64,000 bases of DNA from Senegalimassilia faecalis (GTDB lineage: Bacteria; Actinomycetota; Coriobacteriia; Coriobacteriales; Eggerthellaceae): NCBI RefSeq assembly GCF_004135645.1, contig NZ_SDPW01000001.1, positions 1,116,001 through 1,180,000 of the forward strand. The letters are read 5' to 3'. The notes beneath the pieces were generated by a model. It had not been told where the DNA came from. It did not search any database and saw only the letters and a program-made list of their open reading frames with translations. Of this stretch, positions 8,092 through 16,325 are shown piece after piece (position 1 is the first letter of the stretch; every line of letters starts with the position of its first letter). A program made the translations under genes and the position numbers.

Positions 8092-9314
8092 GCGAGCAGA
8101 TGAAGACGGCCGGAGAACCTCTGGGTCAGGATGTCGTTTCGGAAGACGTGGAATCGGCGGTGGGGGAGGTTGCCGCCAACCAGGGCGTCGCAGCCGCTGG
8201 GAATGCGGAAGCTGCCGCAGCCGGCGTCGATGAGACGCTTGAAGGGGAGGCGGCCGACGAGCCCACGGAGGAGGAGCTTGCGGCCGCACGCGAGCTGGCG
8301 GAGAACAACGCGCTTGCCGATGTGTTCGATGACGTGCGCAAACAGTCTGCCGACAGCCACCTGGTCACGCCCGAGCGTTGGCCAGAGATCGGTTTGGTGC
8401 CCGAGCATATGACGGCCGAGGACTTCGAGATGTTCGTGTACGAATGGCTCGAGGATTACCAGGCGGAACACAAGGACGAGATCGAGGCGGAGCGCGCCGC
8501 CGAGCGCGCGAAAGCCGCCGCGGTGCGTTCTGCTACTCGTGCGGTGGGCGTGCCCCCGAAGATCCCGAACCGCCGCTTGGCGCAGATCGAGGCCGACAAC
8601 GAGGCGAAGGCGGCCGAGGCCGCCGATAAGGCGCCGAAAGCCGTTGGGGATTCCGCTGAAGCCGAGTCCGCCGCGGGCGTCAATGCTTCCGTGCAGGTTG
8701 ATAACGCTGCGGAATCCGCCGAAAGCGCCGCCGTCGCCGCAACGCCTGCGGTTTCCGAGCCTGCCCCGGGTTCCCCTGATAGCGCAGCCGAAGATGAGCA
8801 GCCTGCCGAGGACGACAGGAGCCCCTTCGCCGGCTTGCGCATCCCCGAGGGCTACCGCCTTGAGCAGATCGAGGGCGAATGGGTGCTCGTGGAGGACGAG
8901 AACGCCGCGCCTGTGCGCAAGGAGATCAAGTGCAACCGCATCAAGGTGCTCATGGGTATGCACAGCTACTATCTCTACGACGAGACGCTCATGACTGCCA
9001 GCTACGCTCGCTGGGCATTCCTGGCAGCCGAGGATAACCCGGTGGTCACGTTCGTCGAGTGTGTGCGCGAGGATTCGCGCGTGTATCCTCGCCCCTATGC
9101 CGCCGAGTGCCTGAAGAACCCGCCCTTCCGCATGACCGACGAGCAGATCGAGGAAACGTGGCAGGCTGTGCGCGATTCCGGCAACTATCCGGACATTGAG
9201 CGCACCGAGGCATCCAACGGCGACGTGTACTACTATTCCACGCAGTACCTCGAGTCCGGCTATGCGGCATCGCTGGCCGAATACGATGCGGTGGAGCGCC
9301 CTGCCGACGTGTAA
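8088..9314 (+). CDS. Acidic Ala/Glu-rich hypothetical protein, translationally coupled to the NifU-like gene
   Basis: 408 residues, not recognised. The first 65 residues are acidic and low in complexity. Residues about 66-180 look helical and charged (VTPERWPEIGLVPEHMTAED, then DYQAEHKDEIEAERAAERAK). Residues 180-245 are an Ala/Glu/Ser/Pro linker. The last 160 residues look folded, with a Tyr-rich segment (MHSYYLYDETL), ECVREDSRVYPRPYAAECLK, and YYYSTQYLESGYAASLAEYD. No signal peptide or membrane span is seen. ATGA overlap with the upstream scaffold-like gene implies matched expression, so a role as partner or client in that pathway is plausible. A strong terminator follows. Confidence 0.75.
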   Translation: MSEQMKTAGEPLGQDVVSEDVESAVGEVAANQGVAAAGNAEAAAAGVDETLEGEAADEPTEEELAAARELAENNALADVFDDVRKQSADSHLVTPERWPEIGLVPEHMTAEDFEMFVYEWLEDYQAEHKDEIEAERAAERAKAAAVRSATRAVGVPPKIPNRRLAQIEADNEAKAAEAADKAPKAVGDSAEAESAAGVNASVQVDNAAESAESAAVAATPAVSEPAPGSPDSAAEDEQPAEDDRSPFAGLRIPEGYRLEQIEGEWVLVEDENAAPVRKEIKCNRIKVLMGMHSYYLYDETLMTASYARWAFLAAEDNPVVTFVECVREDSRVYPRPYAAECLKNPPFRMTDEQIEETWQAVRDSGNYPDIERTEASNGDVYYYSTQYLESGYAASLAEYDAVERPADV

Positions 9315-9356
9315 TGCCCGATGAGGGTCTAGCGCGCAGCGGCAGTGCGCAATGCA

Positions 9357-9394
9357 ATGCGCCCCGAGCAGTCTCGCTCGGGGCGCATTTTTTT
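9357..9394 (+). terminator. Terminator of the NifU-like operon
   Basis: ATGCGCCCCGAGC / GCTCGGGGCGCAT, a 13-bp perfect stem with loop AGTCTC, then seven T. Confidence 0.92.
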
Positions 9395-9410
9395 GCTAAC
9401 CCTAGAACGC

Positions 9411-9448
9411 AAAAACGCCCCCCGCTGTCTGCGCAACGGGGGGCGTTT
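9411..9448 (-). terminator. Terminator of the AOR gene (minus strand)
   Basis: AACGCCCCCCG pairs with CGGGGGGCGTT. The plus-strand AAAAA before the left arm gives a T run on the minus strand. It lies 45 bases past the AOR stop. Confidence 0.8.
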
Positions 9449-9492
9449 GCGATTCAAGCTTGCTTTGCCGGTCTAGCTTGCCAGCTTAGCGT

Positions 9493-11631
9493 TTACGGCA
9501 GCAGGTTCAGGCTCTGCAGCTCGGCCTTGACGTCGTCCATGCCGTAGTAGTCCAGGCAGTCGGCCGTCGGGCAGCCCTTCTCGGAATCCCAACCAAACTT
9601 CTCGTACAGCATGGTCAGGCCCTTCTGGAAGTCTTCCTTCTCCATCTTGTCGGTGCCTTGCGTGAACGGCTGCTTGTCGGGGTCCTTCGTGAACGGCCAC
9701 TCGGTGATCACGTCGTGGATGGTGCGGCAGTCGTTGCAGCCGATCTTGCCGTCCTTGTCGGTCATGCCACGCACGGTGTTGGCGCGTTGCAGCGTCATGA
9801 TCTTGGCGGCGCGCTTGTACAGCTCGTCGGTGGTGACATCCTCGCCGGTGACGGCCTTGTAGAACTTGGCCTCCAGGTCGAGGTCGCCGCGGTAGTTGCG
9901 GTCCTTCGACGGGCTCTGGGCCATCGGCCACACCCAGTTGCACAGCGTCAGCGAGTCATGCAGCACGTCGGTGACGATCGACCACCAGCAGAAGTTTGCC
10001 TTGTGCTCGTTCATCGGCGTGTAGTTCTTCTCGGGGTCAAGCGCGTCCTCGCCGCCCCACAGCTCGGCAGCGATCTGCTGCTTCAGCTCGTGCGGAAGGC
10101 CGCACTGCAGCATGTTCTGATGCGAGTGAATCATGGGGTCGCGGTTGAACACCATGTTCAGCAGACCGCCGACCTGGCCATACGACTCAATGGCGTGGTG
10201 CACCGGCCAGCCGCGGTAGTTGATCAGGCAGCTTGCGGTGGTGTCGAACCACTCCATGTCGTCCCAACGCGGGCACCACACGAGCGGGCCGTGGCCCAGA
10301 TAGGACATCTCGTTGTCGTTCTGCGCGATGTGCTTGAGCAGCTCGACCATAATGGTGGGGTCGTTGTTCTCGAACTTCTGCCAGTCGAACATGTTGTACT
10401 CGTCTTCGGGCAGCACCTTCTTGAAGATGCCCTTGGACACGCAATGCGCGATGTCGCGGTAAATCTGAGCGTAGTTGCACCACATGCCCAAATCGTCCAT
10501 CGTGCCGCCAACAACCTGGTCCCAGATCAGGCCGTCCTCGGTGCCGAACTTCACCGACGTGTGATTGCCCAGGATCTTCACCATGTAAATGGAGAACGGG
10601 AAGTTCGGCACGCAGGTGTTGCCGGTGATCTCGAAGCCGCCGTTCTTCTTGGCGTTCGGCACGCGCATGTCGGAGTAGCAGTGAATCGGGCAGCTGTGGC
10701 AGCCGTTCATCTTGATGGTGTACTTCTCGGCCTCGGGACCCTCGTCCTTGGTGGTCTTCATGCAGCGGTAGCCGACGGTGTTGATCTCGCCCGGCTTCGG
10801 CTCGCCGGTCTCGATCGGCTCGCCCTCGGCGTCGGCCCAGTACAGGCCCTTGCGAGCGGTCCAACGGGTGCCCTTGTCGTAGTACTCTGCCCATTCCTGC
10901 TGGGTGGACGGCACGACATGGTTGTTGTTGGAGCCGACGATCTCGCGCAGCATGTAGTCGGACAGATCGGCCAGGGCCTTCGGGTCCTTGACGTTCACGC
11001 TGCCGTTGCCCTCGACGACCAGTGCCTTGAGCTTCTTGGAGCCCATGATGCAGCCCAGGCCGGCGCCGGCGGAGTGGTTACGGGAGTTCATCATGACGGC
11101 GTAGGGCAGCAGGTTCTCACCGGCAGGGCCGATGGTGGCCACGCAGGCGCGGTTGCCCTCGAGACGGTTCAGGGCCTCGGTGGTGGAACGGGTGCCCATG
11201 CCCCAGACGAAGGAGGCGTCCTTGATCTCGACCTGATCGTCCTTGATGTGCAGGTACACCGGCTTGTCGGACTTGCCCTCGACGATGATGGCATCGTAAC
11301 CGGCCAGCTTGATGCGGGCGCCGATCATGCCGCCGCAGTGTGCGTCGACGACCAGATGGTCCTTGCTGAACGTGGACAGGAAGCTAATGGTGGTACGGCC
11401 AGCCAGCGGCACGCCGGAAGCGGTCAGCGGGCCGACGGCGTAAACGATCTTGGACTCCTCGGAAAGAGGATCGGTGCCAGCCGGTACCTCGTCGTACATG
11501 ATCTTGTTGGCAAGGCCCATGCCGCCGATGTATTCCTTATAAGGTGCGGTGGACTCGGTGGTGATGCTGCCCGTCGTCAGATTGACGCGCAGGATCTTGC
11601 CGGCCCAGCCGTATGACTTCTCGTCAGCCAT
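9493..11631 (-). CDS. Aldehyde ferredoxin oxidoreductase family protein (tungsto/molybdopterin enzyme)
   Basis: 712 residues from ATG 11631 (MADEKSYGWAGKILRVNL), chosen because GGAG lies seven bases before it; an in-frame ATG ten codons upstream lacks a site. It has the AOR N-terminal pattern (GGMGLANKIMYDE, VGPLTASGVPLAGRTT, DAHCGGMIGARIKLAGYD) and the cluster motif CHSCPIHC (C-x2-C-x3-C near residues 309-316) with a distant fourth Cys in LTLCNWVW (about 562). The family uses a bis-pterin tungsten or molybdenum centre plus one [4Fe-4S] cluster, in most members to oxidise aldehydes. No signal peptide, so cytoplasmic. Divergent from a Tat-type polyferredoxin that is a likely electron partner, a pairing like E. 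coli ydhV with ydhX/ydhY. The true substrate is unknown. Confidence 0.9.
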   Translation of the reverse strand: MADEKSYGWAGKILRVNLTTGSITTESTAPYKEYIGGMGLANKIMYDEVPAGTDPLSEESKIVYAVGPLTASGVPLAGRTTISFLSTFSKDHLVVDAHCGGMIGARIKLAGYDAIIVEGKSDKPVYLHIKDDQVEIKDASFVWGMGTRSTTEALNRLEGNRACVATIGPAGENLLPYAVMMNSRNHSAGAGLGCIMGSKKLKALVVEGNGSVNVKDPKALADLSDYMLREIVGSNNNHVVPSTQQEWAEYYDKGTRWTARKGLYWADAEGEPIETGEPKPGEINTVGYRCMKTTKDEGPEAEKYTIKMNGCHSCPIHCYSDMRVPNAKKNGGFEITGNTCVPNFPFSIYMVKILGNHTSVKFGTEDGLIWDQVVGGTMDDLGMWCNYAQIYRDIAHCVSKGIFKKVLPEDEYNMFDWQKFENNDPTIMVELLKHIAQNDNEMSYLGHGPLVWCPRWDDMEWFDTTASCLINYRGWPVHHAIESYGQVGGLLNMVFNRDPMIHSHQNMLQCGLPHELKQQIAAELWGGEDALDPEKNYTPMNEHKANFCWWSIVTDVLHDSLTLCNWVWPMAQSPSKDRNYRGDLDLEAKFYKAVTGEDVTTDELYKRAAKIMTLQRANTVRGMTDKDGKIGCNDCRTIHDVITEWPFTKDPDKQPFTQGTDKMEKEDFQKGLTMLYEKFGWDSEKGCPTADCLDYYGMDDVKAELQSLNLLP

Positions 11632-11740
11632 GTTGCATCTCCAAATCTCTTCTCGATACATGCGTTGCGTGACATGTCGGGCGATTCGGGTGCAGACGAC
11701 AATTCGTCACTGGGCAGTGTTGCGCACCGTATGAACCGGG

Positions 11741-11758
11741 TATCCCCTCTTTGAGGGT
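11741..11758 (-). promoter_or_regulatory. Palindromic operator candidate, copy 2 (facing AOR)
   Basis: On the minus strand this reads ACCCTCAAAGAGGGGATA, 110 bases upstream of the AOR start. The core matches copy 1 near luxR and copy 3 at 11836. Confidence 0.6.
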
Positions 11759-11835
11759 AATTTATGGAAATAGCCTGGTAAACGGCGAGCGGATTCGATT
11801 TTTCGGCGAATGAGGGGACAAATTCGATCGCATTG

Positions 11836-11853
11836 ACCCCCAAAGAGGGGATA
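11836..11853 (+). promoter_or_regulatory. Palindromic operator candidate, copy 3 (facing ferredoxin operon)
   Basis: Plus strand ACCCCCAAAGAGGGGATA, 163 bases before the ferredoxin start. It is a mirror of copy 2, so each divergent gene has one site in the same relative orientation. Confidence 0.6.
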
Positions 11854-12016
11854 CCGAAAAAGCGGTGAGCCGCATACTGCTTTTTGTTGCGTGACCCGGA
11901 AAGGGCGAAGAGTGTGCGCCGGAAATCAGAAGGGACGAGGCGGACGAGGCCTCGGCTGAGGGAGGAACCGGCGCAAGGTAGCGACTCACCAATATATGTG
12001 AGGGGGAGTACTGAGA

Positions 12017-12706
12017 ATGTCAGATACGAATACAAGCGGCAGCGCCCCGGTCAAGAAGAACATCACCCGCCGCGACGTGCTGGCCATGGCCGGCTGCGGC
12101 GTTGCGGGTTTGGTCGTCGGCGGCGCGCTGGCCAGCTGGGGCGTCACCCAGGAGTCCATCGCATCCGGCCGCATCGAGCTGCGCACCACGCCCACCAAGA
12201 TGATCGTCACCGATCGCGCCCGTTGCTCGGGTTGCCAGCGCTGCGAGATGATGTGCACGCTGAAGAACGACGGCCGCGTGTGCCAGCACATCGCCCGCGT
12301 GCGTGTGTGGGATAACTATTACTGGGGCAAGTCCGCCGACACCGGCGACGGCTCCTTCGGCGACGGCAAGGGTGCTTGCGAGTTCACCGTCGAGCACTGC
12401 AAGCAGTGCGCCGACGCGCAGTGCGTGAAGTACTGCCCGGTCCACGCCATCTACGCCGACGAGAAGACCGGCGCCCGCACGGTCGACACCAAGAAGTGCA
12501 TCGGCTGCGGCATGTGCAGCCAGGCTTGCCCCTGGAACATGCCCCGCGTCGACACCGAGACCGGCGTGTCCACGAAGTGCATCTCCTGCGGCCGCTGCGC
12601 CGAGCAGTGCCCCAACGGCGCCATCCAGTTCATCGATTGGCAGGATATCGCGCAGAAGATCATCGACGAGGGCATCGTTCGCACGACGACCGCGGTCACC
12701 GCGTAA
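12017..12706 (+). CDS. Tat-signal polyferredoxin (4Fe-4S), AOR/molybdoenzyme electron carrier
   Basis: 229 residues. The N-terminus has a twin-arginine signal (TRRDVLAMAG, R18-R19, then a hydrophobic stretch to about residue 42). Four cysteine groups follow: CSGCQRCEMMC, CKQCADAQCVKYCP, CIGCGMCSQACP and CISCGRCAEQCP, enough for four [4Fe-4S] clusters. It resembles YdhX/NrfC-type electron carriers. It is divergent from the AOR gene across a 385-base regulatory region with two matching palindromes, and is followed by the TorD/PsrABC-like genes in the same direction. It could pass electrons between AOR, the exported molybdoenzyme and the membrane subunit. A small hairpin separates it from the next gene. 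Confidence 0.88.
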   Translation: MSDTNTSGSAPVKKNITRRDVLAMAGCGVAGLVVGGALASWGVTQESIASGRIELRTTPTKMIVTDRARCSGCQRCEMMCTLKNDGRVCQHIARVRVWDNYYWGKSADTGDGSFGDGKGACEFTVEHCKQCADAQCVKYCPVHAIYADEKTGARTVDTKKCIGCGMCSQACPWNMPRVDTETGVSTKCISCGRCAEQCPNGAIQFIDWQDIAQKIIDEGIVRTTTAVTA

Positions 12707-12742
12707 TCGTTTCGGGGCGATATACCCCGCATGATGCGAACG

Positions 12743-12761
12743 CCCGCGCGGCAAGCGCGGG
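12743..12761 (+). other. Intercistronic hairpin
   Basis: CCCGCGC, loop GGCAA, GCGCGGG, with no T tract, between the polyferredoxin and TorD-like genes. It may stabilise or process the mRNA and set different expression on each side. Confidence 0.45.
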
Positions 12762-12815
12762 ATGTGAAAGGTCGATGACCTTATAACCGCGACCAAGGAA
12801 AGGAGTGAGCGCGAG

Positions 12816-13508
12816 ATGATGGACGACGCAGCGGTGTTCTCGGTGCTTTCGAAGTGCTTCGGTTCCGTTGAAAAGGACGAATGGAAGCAGATGACGCACA
12901 GCGCAGCCTGGGCCGAGTTCATGGACGGTGTTCGCCGTCTTTTGCAAGACGACACGCGTTTCGGCAAGCAGGCAAGCCCCATCGAGCGCATGCAGGTGCG
13001 CGCGCCCATGCAGGAATTCCTTTCCGACAACGAGGTCGACGAGCTGTTCTGCCCTCCGCTTTTCGAGGAGAAGCAGGGGTTTGCGGCGCGTCACTTCACC
13101 GGAGGGCTTCCCCAGTCGGCGATTCCCGTGGAGTCGCTGTACACGGATTGGAGCACCCCCGGCAACGTGAATCCGCTTATCGGCAAGCAGAAGGGCCTGT
13201 ATCTGGGCGCTTCGGCGCGTTATATGCGGGCATTGATCGAGCAGCTGGGCCTGGAGGTGCCGGCGGAATATGCCGACTGCCCCGATCACCTGGCGTTGGA
13301 GCTCGACCTGGTGGCGGTGCTGCTGCGAAGCGGCATGGACGCCGAGGCCCGTCAGTTTGTGGCCGAGCGCTTCGATTGGCTGACCGATTACCGGTTGAAG
13401 CTGCTGAAGCTTGACGATGACGCGCGGTTCTACATCAGCCTGGTCGACGTGATCTTGGGCATCTGCGCGGAACAGCGCGCCGAGTCCGAATCCGGCCAGA
13501 CGGCTTGA
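12816..13508 (+). CDS. TorD/DmsD-family chaperone for the molybdoenzyme
   Basis: 230 residues, all-helical in appearance, with the family motif PVESLYTDW at about residues 105-113 and the later EYADCPDHLALELDLVAVLL segment, equivalent to the E-P-x-D-H region of TorD/DmsD proteins. These cytoplasmic chaperones bind the Tat signal of their partner and hold it until the molybdopterin cofactor is inserted. The next gene encodes a Tat-signal molybdoenzyme, the expected partner. An AGGAG site lies about ten bases before two adjacent ATG codons (12816 and 12819). It is the first gene of the catalytic part of the operon. Confidence 0.82.
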   Translation: MMDDAAVFSVLSKCFGSVEKDEWKQMTHSAAWAEFMDGVRRLLQDDTRFGKQASPIERMQVRAPMQEFLSDNEVDELFCPPLFEEKQGFAARHFTGGLPQSAIPVESLYTDWSTPGNVNPLIGKQKGLYLGASARYMRALIEQLGLEVPAEYADCPDHLALELDLVAVLLRSGMDAEARQFVAERFDWLTDYRLKLLKLDDDARFYISLVDVILGICAEQRAESESGQTA

Positions 13509-13567
13509 TGGCGGTTCGCATCATGGATGAAACGATGACGCAGGATGCATATAGAGAGGAATCAGCA

Positions 13568-15772
13568 ATGTCAGAAAACGCTATTACCAGGCGAAGCTTT
13601 CTGGCCGGCAGCGCCGGGGTCGCAGCAGTTGCGGCCGGTGCGGGCTTCATGAGCTTTGGCGCCTGGGAGCAGGCTGACGCGAGCGGGACGAAGGATGTGG
13701 AATCCCACACCGCTTACTCGCTGTGCAACTCCTGCTCTTCCAAGTGCGGGTTCAAGGGGTACGTGGTCGACGGCAAGCTCACCAAGATGATCGGCGAGCC
13801 CAGCCATCCCCACTGCGAGGGCACGCTGTGCGGCCGCGCATACGGCTACGCGTCCATCGCCTACTCCGAGGACCGCTTGACCGACCCCTTGAAGAAGAAC
13901 GCCAAGGGCGAGTTCGAGAAGATCAGCTGGGACCAGGCCTACTCCGAGATCGCGGAGAAGGTCAAGTCCATCATCGGCTCCGACGGCCCCGAGGCCCTGG
14001 CCATGATCCAGGACCCGCGCCCGTCCGGCTCCTACTACACCAAGCGCTTCATGCAGGCGCTCGGCAGCGCCAACGTGTACACGCACGGCGCCGCCTGCAA
14101 CATGTCGAAGAACGCGGGCTTCACGCAGGTCATCGGCGCGAGCGACTACCTGGCCGACGTCGAGAACGCCAAGGCCTGCATGTTCATCGGCCGCAGCTAC
14201 GCCGATGCCATCCGCCCGAGCCAGCTGCACGCCCTGGAGAAGGCGCACGAGAGGGGCGCGTACATCGTGCTGGTCGACCCGCGCCTGAACAACTCCATCG
14301 CCTTCGCCGACGAGTGGCTGCCCATCAACCCGGGCACCGACCTGGCGCTGGTGCTTGCCATGAGCCACGTGCTCGTCAACCGCGGCCTGTACGACAAGAA
14401 GTTCGTGTCCGAGCAGGCAGTCGGCTTCGACGAGTGGGTCGCCACCCTGGGCCAGTACACGCCCGAGTGGGCAGCTAAGATCACCGGCCTGAAGGCCATC
14501 GACATCGAGCGCATCGCGGTGAAGTTCGCCGAGTGCGCCCCTGCCGCCTGCATCGAGCCGAGCTGGCGCGGCGCCTATGGCTGCAGCTACGCCAATTCCG
14601 GCGAGACGGCACGTGCCGTCGCTTGCTTCAACGGCCTTTTGGGCTGCTGGAACCAGAAGGGCGGCGCCCTGTTCAGCGCGTCGGTCAAGGCCGGCGACGT
14701 GGACAAGGCCAAGTTCCCGTCCGTGCCCAAGGTCGAGGCGAAGATCGCGGGTCAGTCCGAGTACCCGCTGTCCCTGTCCGGCATGGGCGTCAACGTCTAC
14801 GCCGCGCAGCTTGCCAAGGAAGGCAAGATGAAGGGCATGTTCTTCTACAACTCCAACATGGTGGCGGGCTATTCCAACCCGGCCTACCTGCAGGAGTGCC
14901 TGGCCAACCTGGAGCTGTCGGTGTGCATCGACGTCCAGATGACCGAGACGTGCCACGCGTGCGACTACGTCCTGCCCGACACCAGCTACCTCGAGCGCCT
15001 CGAGCTCCCCGAGTTCTACGGCGGCAAGATCCCGGCCGTGGCTATCCGCGACCAGGTCATCGAGAAGGTGCATCCCAATACCCGCCCGGTCGACCAGATC
15101 TTCTCCGAGCTGGCAGAGGCGTGCGGCGTGGGCCAGTACTTCGACTTCACCGTCGAGGAGCTTGCCGATGCGCAGCTCAAGACCGTGGGCCTGTCCCTCG
15201 ACGGCCTGCGCGCCTGCGGCGTGAGCACCTTCCCCGAGAAGGCGTTCAAGTACGGCTCGTACCCGAAGTGGAAGACGCCCTCCGGCAAGTTCCAGTTCGC
15301 CTCCGAGGCGTGCGAGAAGGCGGGCCTGCCCCGCACCCCGCAGTGGCTCGAGCCTGCGGTGGCCGTGCCCGAGGATGGCAAGTCCTTCCGTCTGATCGGC
15401 GGCAAGCAGGCCATCCACACCCATACGCAGACCGCCAACAGCGAGCCGCTCATGGCCATCACGAAGCAGTACGGCCTGGAGCGCGTGTGGATGAACGCGA
15501 GCCGCGCTAAGGAGCTCGGCATCTCCGACGGCGACACCGTCGAGGTCTCCAACGAGCAGCACACGGGCAAGGTCCAGGTGAAGGTCACCCAGCGCATCAA
15601 CCCCGACGCGCTGTACATGCCCAGCCACTACGGCTGCTCCTCGAAGGAGGAGAAGACGGCGTATGGCGTCGGCCTGAGCCAGATGGACTACGTGCCCTTC
15701 CGCATCGAGCCCGGTTACGGCGGAATCTGCTCCCAGGAGGCCGTCGTCACCGTCAAGAAAGTAGGTGCATAG
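13568..15772 (+). CDS. Molybdopterin oxidoreductase, catalytic subunit (PsrA/PhsA-like), Tat-exported
   Basis: 734 residues from ATG 13568 (MSENAITRRSFLAGSAG), chosen for AGAGGA nine bases upstream; an in-frame ATG at 13505 would overlap the TorD-like gene. A clear Tat signal (R8-R9) ends near residue 40. A [4Fe-4S] motif follows (CNSCSSKCGF and a fourth Cys in GTLCGRAYG). The Mo-bis-MGD fold shows GAACNMSKNAG, whose Cys is the probable metal ligand as in PsrA, PhsA and NapA. The C-terminal domain has HTQTANSEPL and MPSHYGCSSK. With the B and C subunits behind it this is a three-subunit respiratory reductase or oxidase on the outer face of the membrane. Sulfur compounds are possible, but the substrate cannot be read from sequence. 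Confidence 0.9.
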   Translation: MSENAITRRSFLAGSAGVAAVAAGAGFMSFGAWEQADASGTKDVESHTAYSLCNSCSSKCGFKGYVVDGKLTKMIGEPSHPHCEGTLCGRAYGYASIAYSEDRLTDPLKKNAKGEFEKISWDQAYSEIAEKVKSIIGSDGPEALAMIQDPRPSGSYYTKRFMQALGSANVYTHGAACNMSKNAGFTQVIGASDYLADVENAKACMFIGRSYADAIRPSQLHALEKAHERGAYIVLVDPRLNNSIAFADEWLPINPGTDLALVLAMSHVLVNRGLYDKKFVSEQAVGFDEWVATLGQYTPEWAAKITGLKAIDIERIAVKFAECAPAACIEPSWRGAYGCSYANSGETARAVACFNGLLGCWNQKGGALFSASVKAGDVDKAKFPSVPKVEAKIAGQSEYPLSLSGMGVNVYAAQLAKEGKMKGMFFYNSNMVAGYSNPAYLQECLANLELSVCIDVQMTETCHACDYVLPDTSYLERLELPEFYGGKIPAVAIRDQVIEKVHPNTRPVDQIFSELAEACGVGQYFDFTVEELADAQLKTVGLSLDGLRACGVSTFPEKAFKYGSYPKWKTPSGKFQFASEACEKAGLPRTPQWLEPAVAVPEDGKSFRLIGGKQAIHTHTQTANSEPLMAITKQYGLERVWMNASRAKELGISDGDTVEVSNEQHTGKVQVKVTQRINPDALYMPSHYGCSSKEEKTAYGVGLSQMDYVPFRIEPGYGGICSQEAVVTVKKVGA

Positions 15773-15775
15773 CAT

Positions 15776-16318
15776 ATGGCACGCTATGGAATGCTTATCA
15801 ACACCAAGAAGTGCATCGGCTGCTACGCCTGCCGCACCGCGTGCCAGCGCCAGAACGGCTTGGACCCGACCGATTCGTTCATCCGCTTCGAGGAGCGCGA
15901 GGTCGGCGAGTACCCGAGCGTGAGCGTCGAGCACGTGCCTCTGCAGTGCATGCACTGCGAGGACGCGCCGTGCGCCAGCGTCTGCCCGACCGGCGCCGCC
16001 CACATCGGCCCCGACGGCATCGTCGAGGTCGACCAGGGCCGCTGCATCGGCTGCCTTTACTGCATGGCCGCCTGCCCCTACCAGGTGCGCAACCGCAACG
16101 AGAAGACCGGCGCCGTCGACAAGTGCCGCTTCTGCAACGTGTCCAACTACACGAGCGGCACCGAGATGTGCAGCTGCGTGACGGCCTGCCCGACCGGCGC
16201 GCGCATCTTCGGCGACCTGGACGACCCGGACTGCGAGCTGGTGAAGGAGATCGCCGCCACGCACGCGGCCCCCATCGCCGGCGACCTTACCAAGTCCAAA
16301 GTCTATTACGTGAGGTGA
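15776..16318 (+). CDS. Four-cluster ferredoxin subunit (PsrB/DmsB/NrfC-like)
   Basis: 180 residues, three bases after the catalytic gene. Four cysteine groups: CIGCYACRTACQ at the N-terminus, CMHCEDAPCASVCP, CIGCLYCMAACP, and the split group CRFCNVSNY with CSCVTACP. This is the standard electron-transfer subunit of complex iron-sulfur molybdoenzymes, carrying electrons between the A subunit and the membrane quinone site. It has no signal of its own, as usual for subunits co-exported with A. Confidence 0.95.
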   Translation: MARYGMLINTKKCIGCYACRTACQRQNGLDPTDSFIRFEEREVGEYPSVSVEHVPLQCMHCEDAPCASVCPTGAAHIGPDGIVEVDQGRCIGCLYCMAACPYQVRNRNEKTGAVDKCRFCNVSNYTSGTEMCSCVTACPTGARIFGDLDDPDCELVKEIAATHAAPIAGDLTKSKVYYVR

Positions 16319-16325
16319 TGCTGAG

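Noticed and set aside
9658-11616. 650-codon open frame opposite the AOR gene
   Set aside because: Composition-driven antisense frame without start signals; the AOR motifs on the minus strand are decisive.
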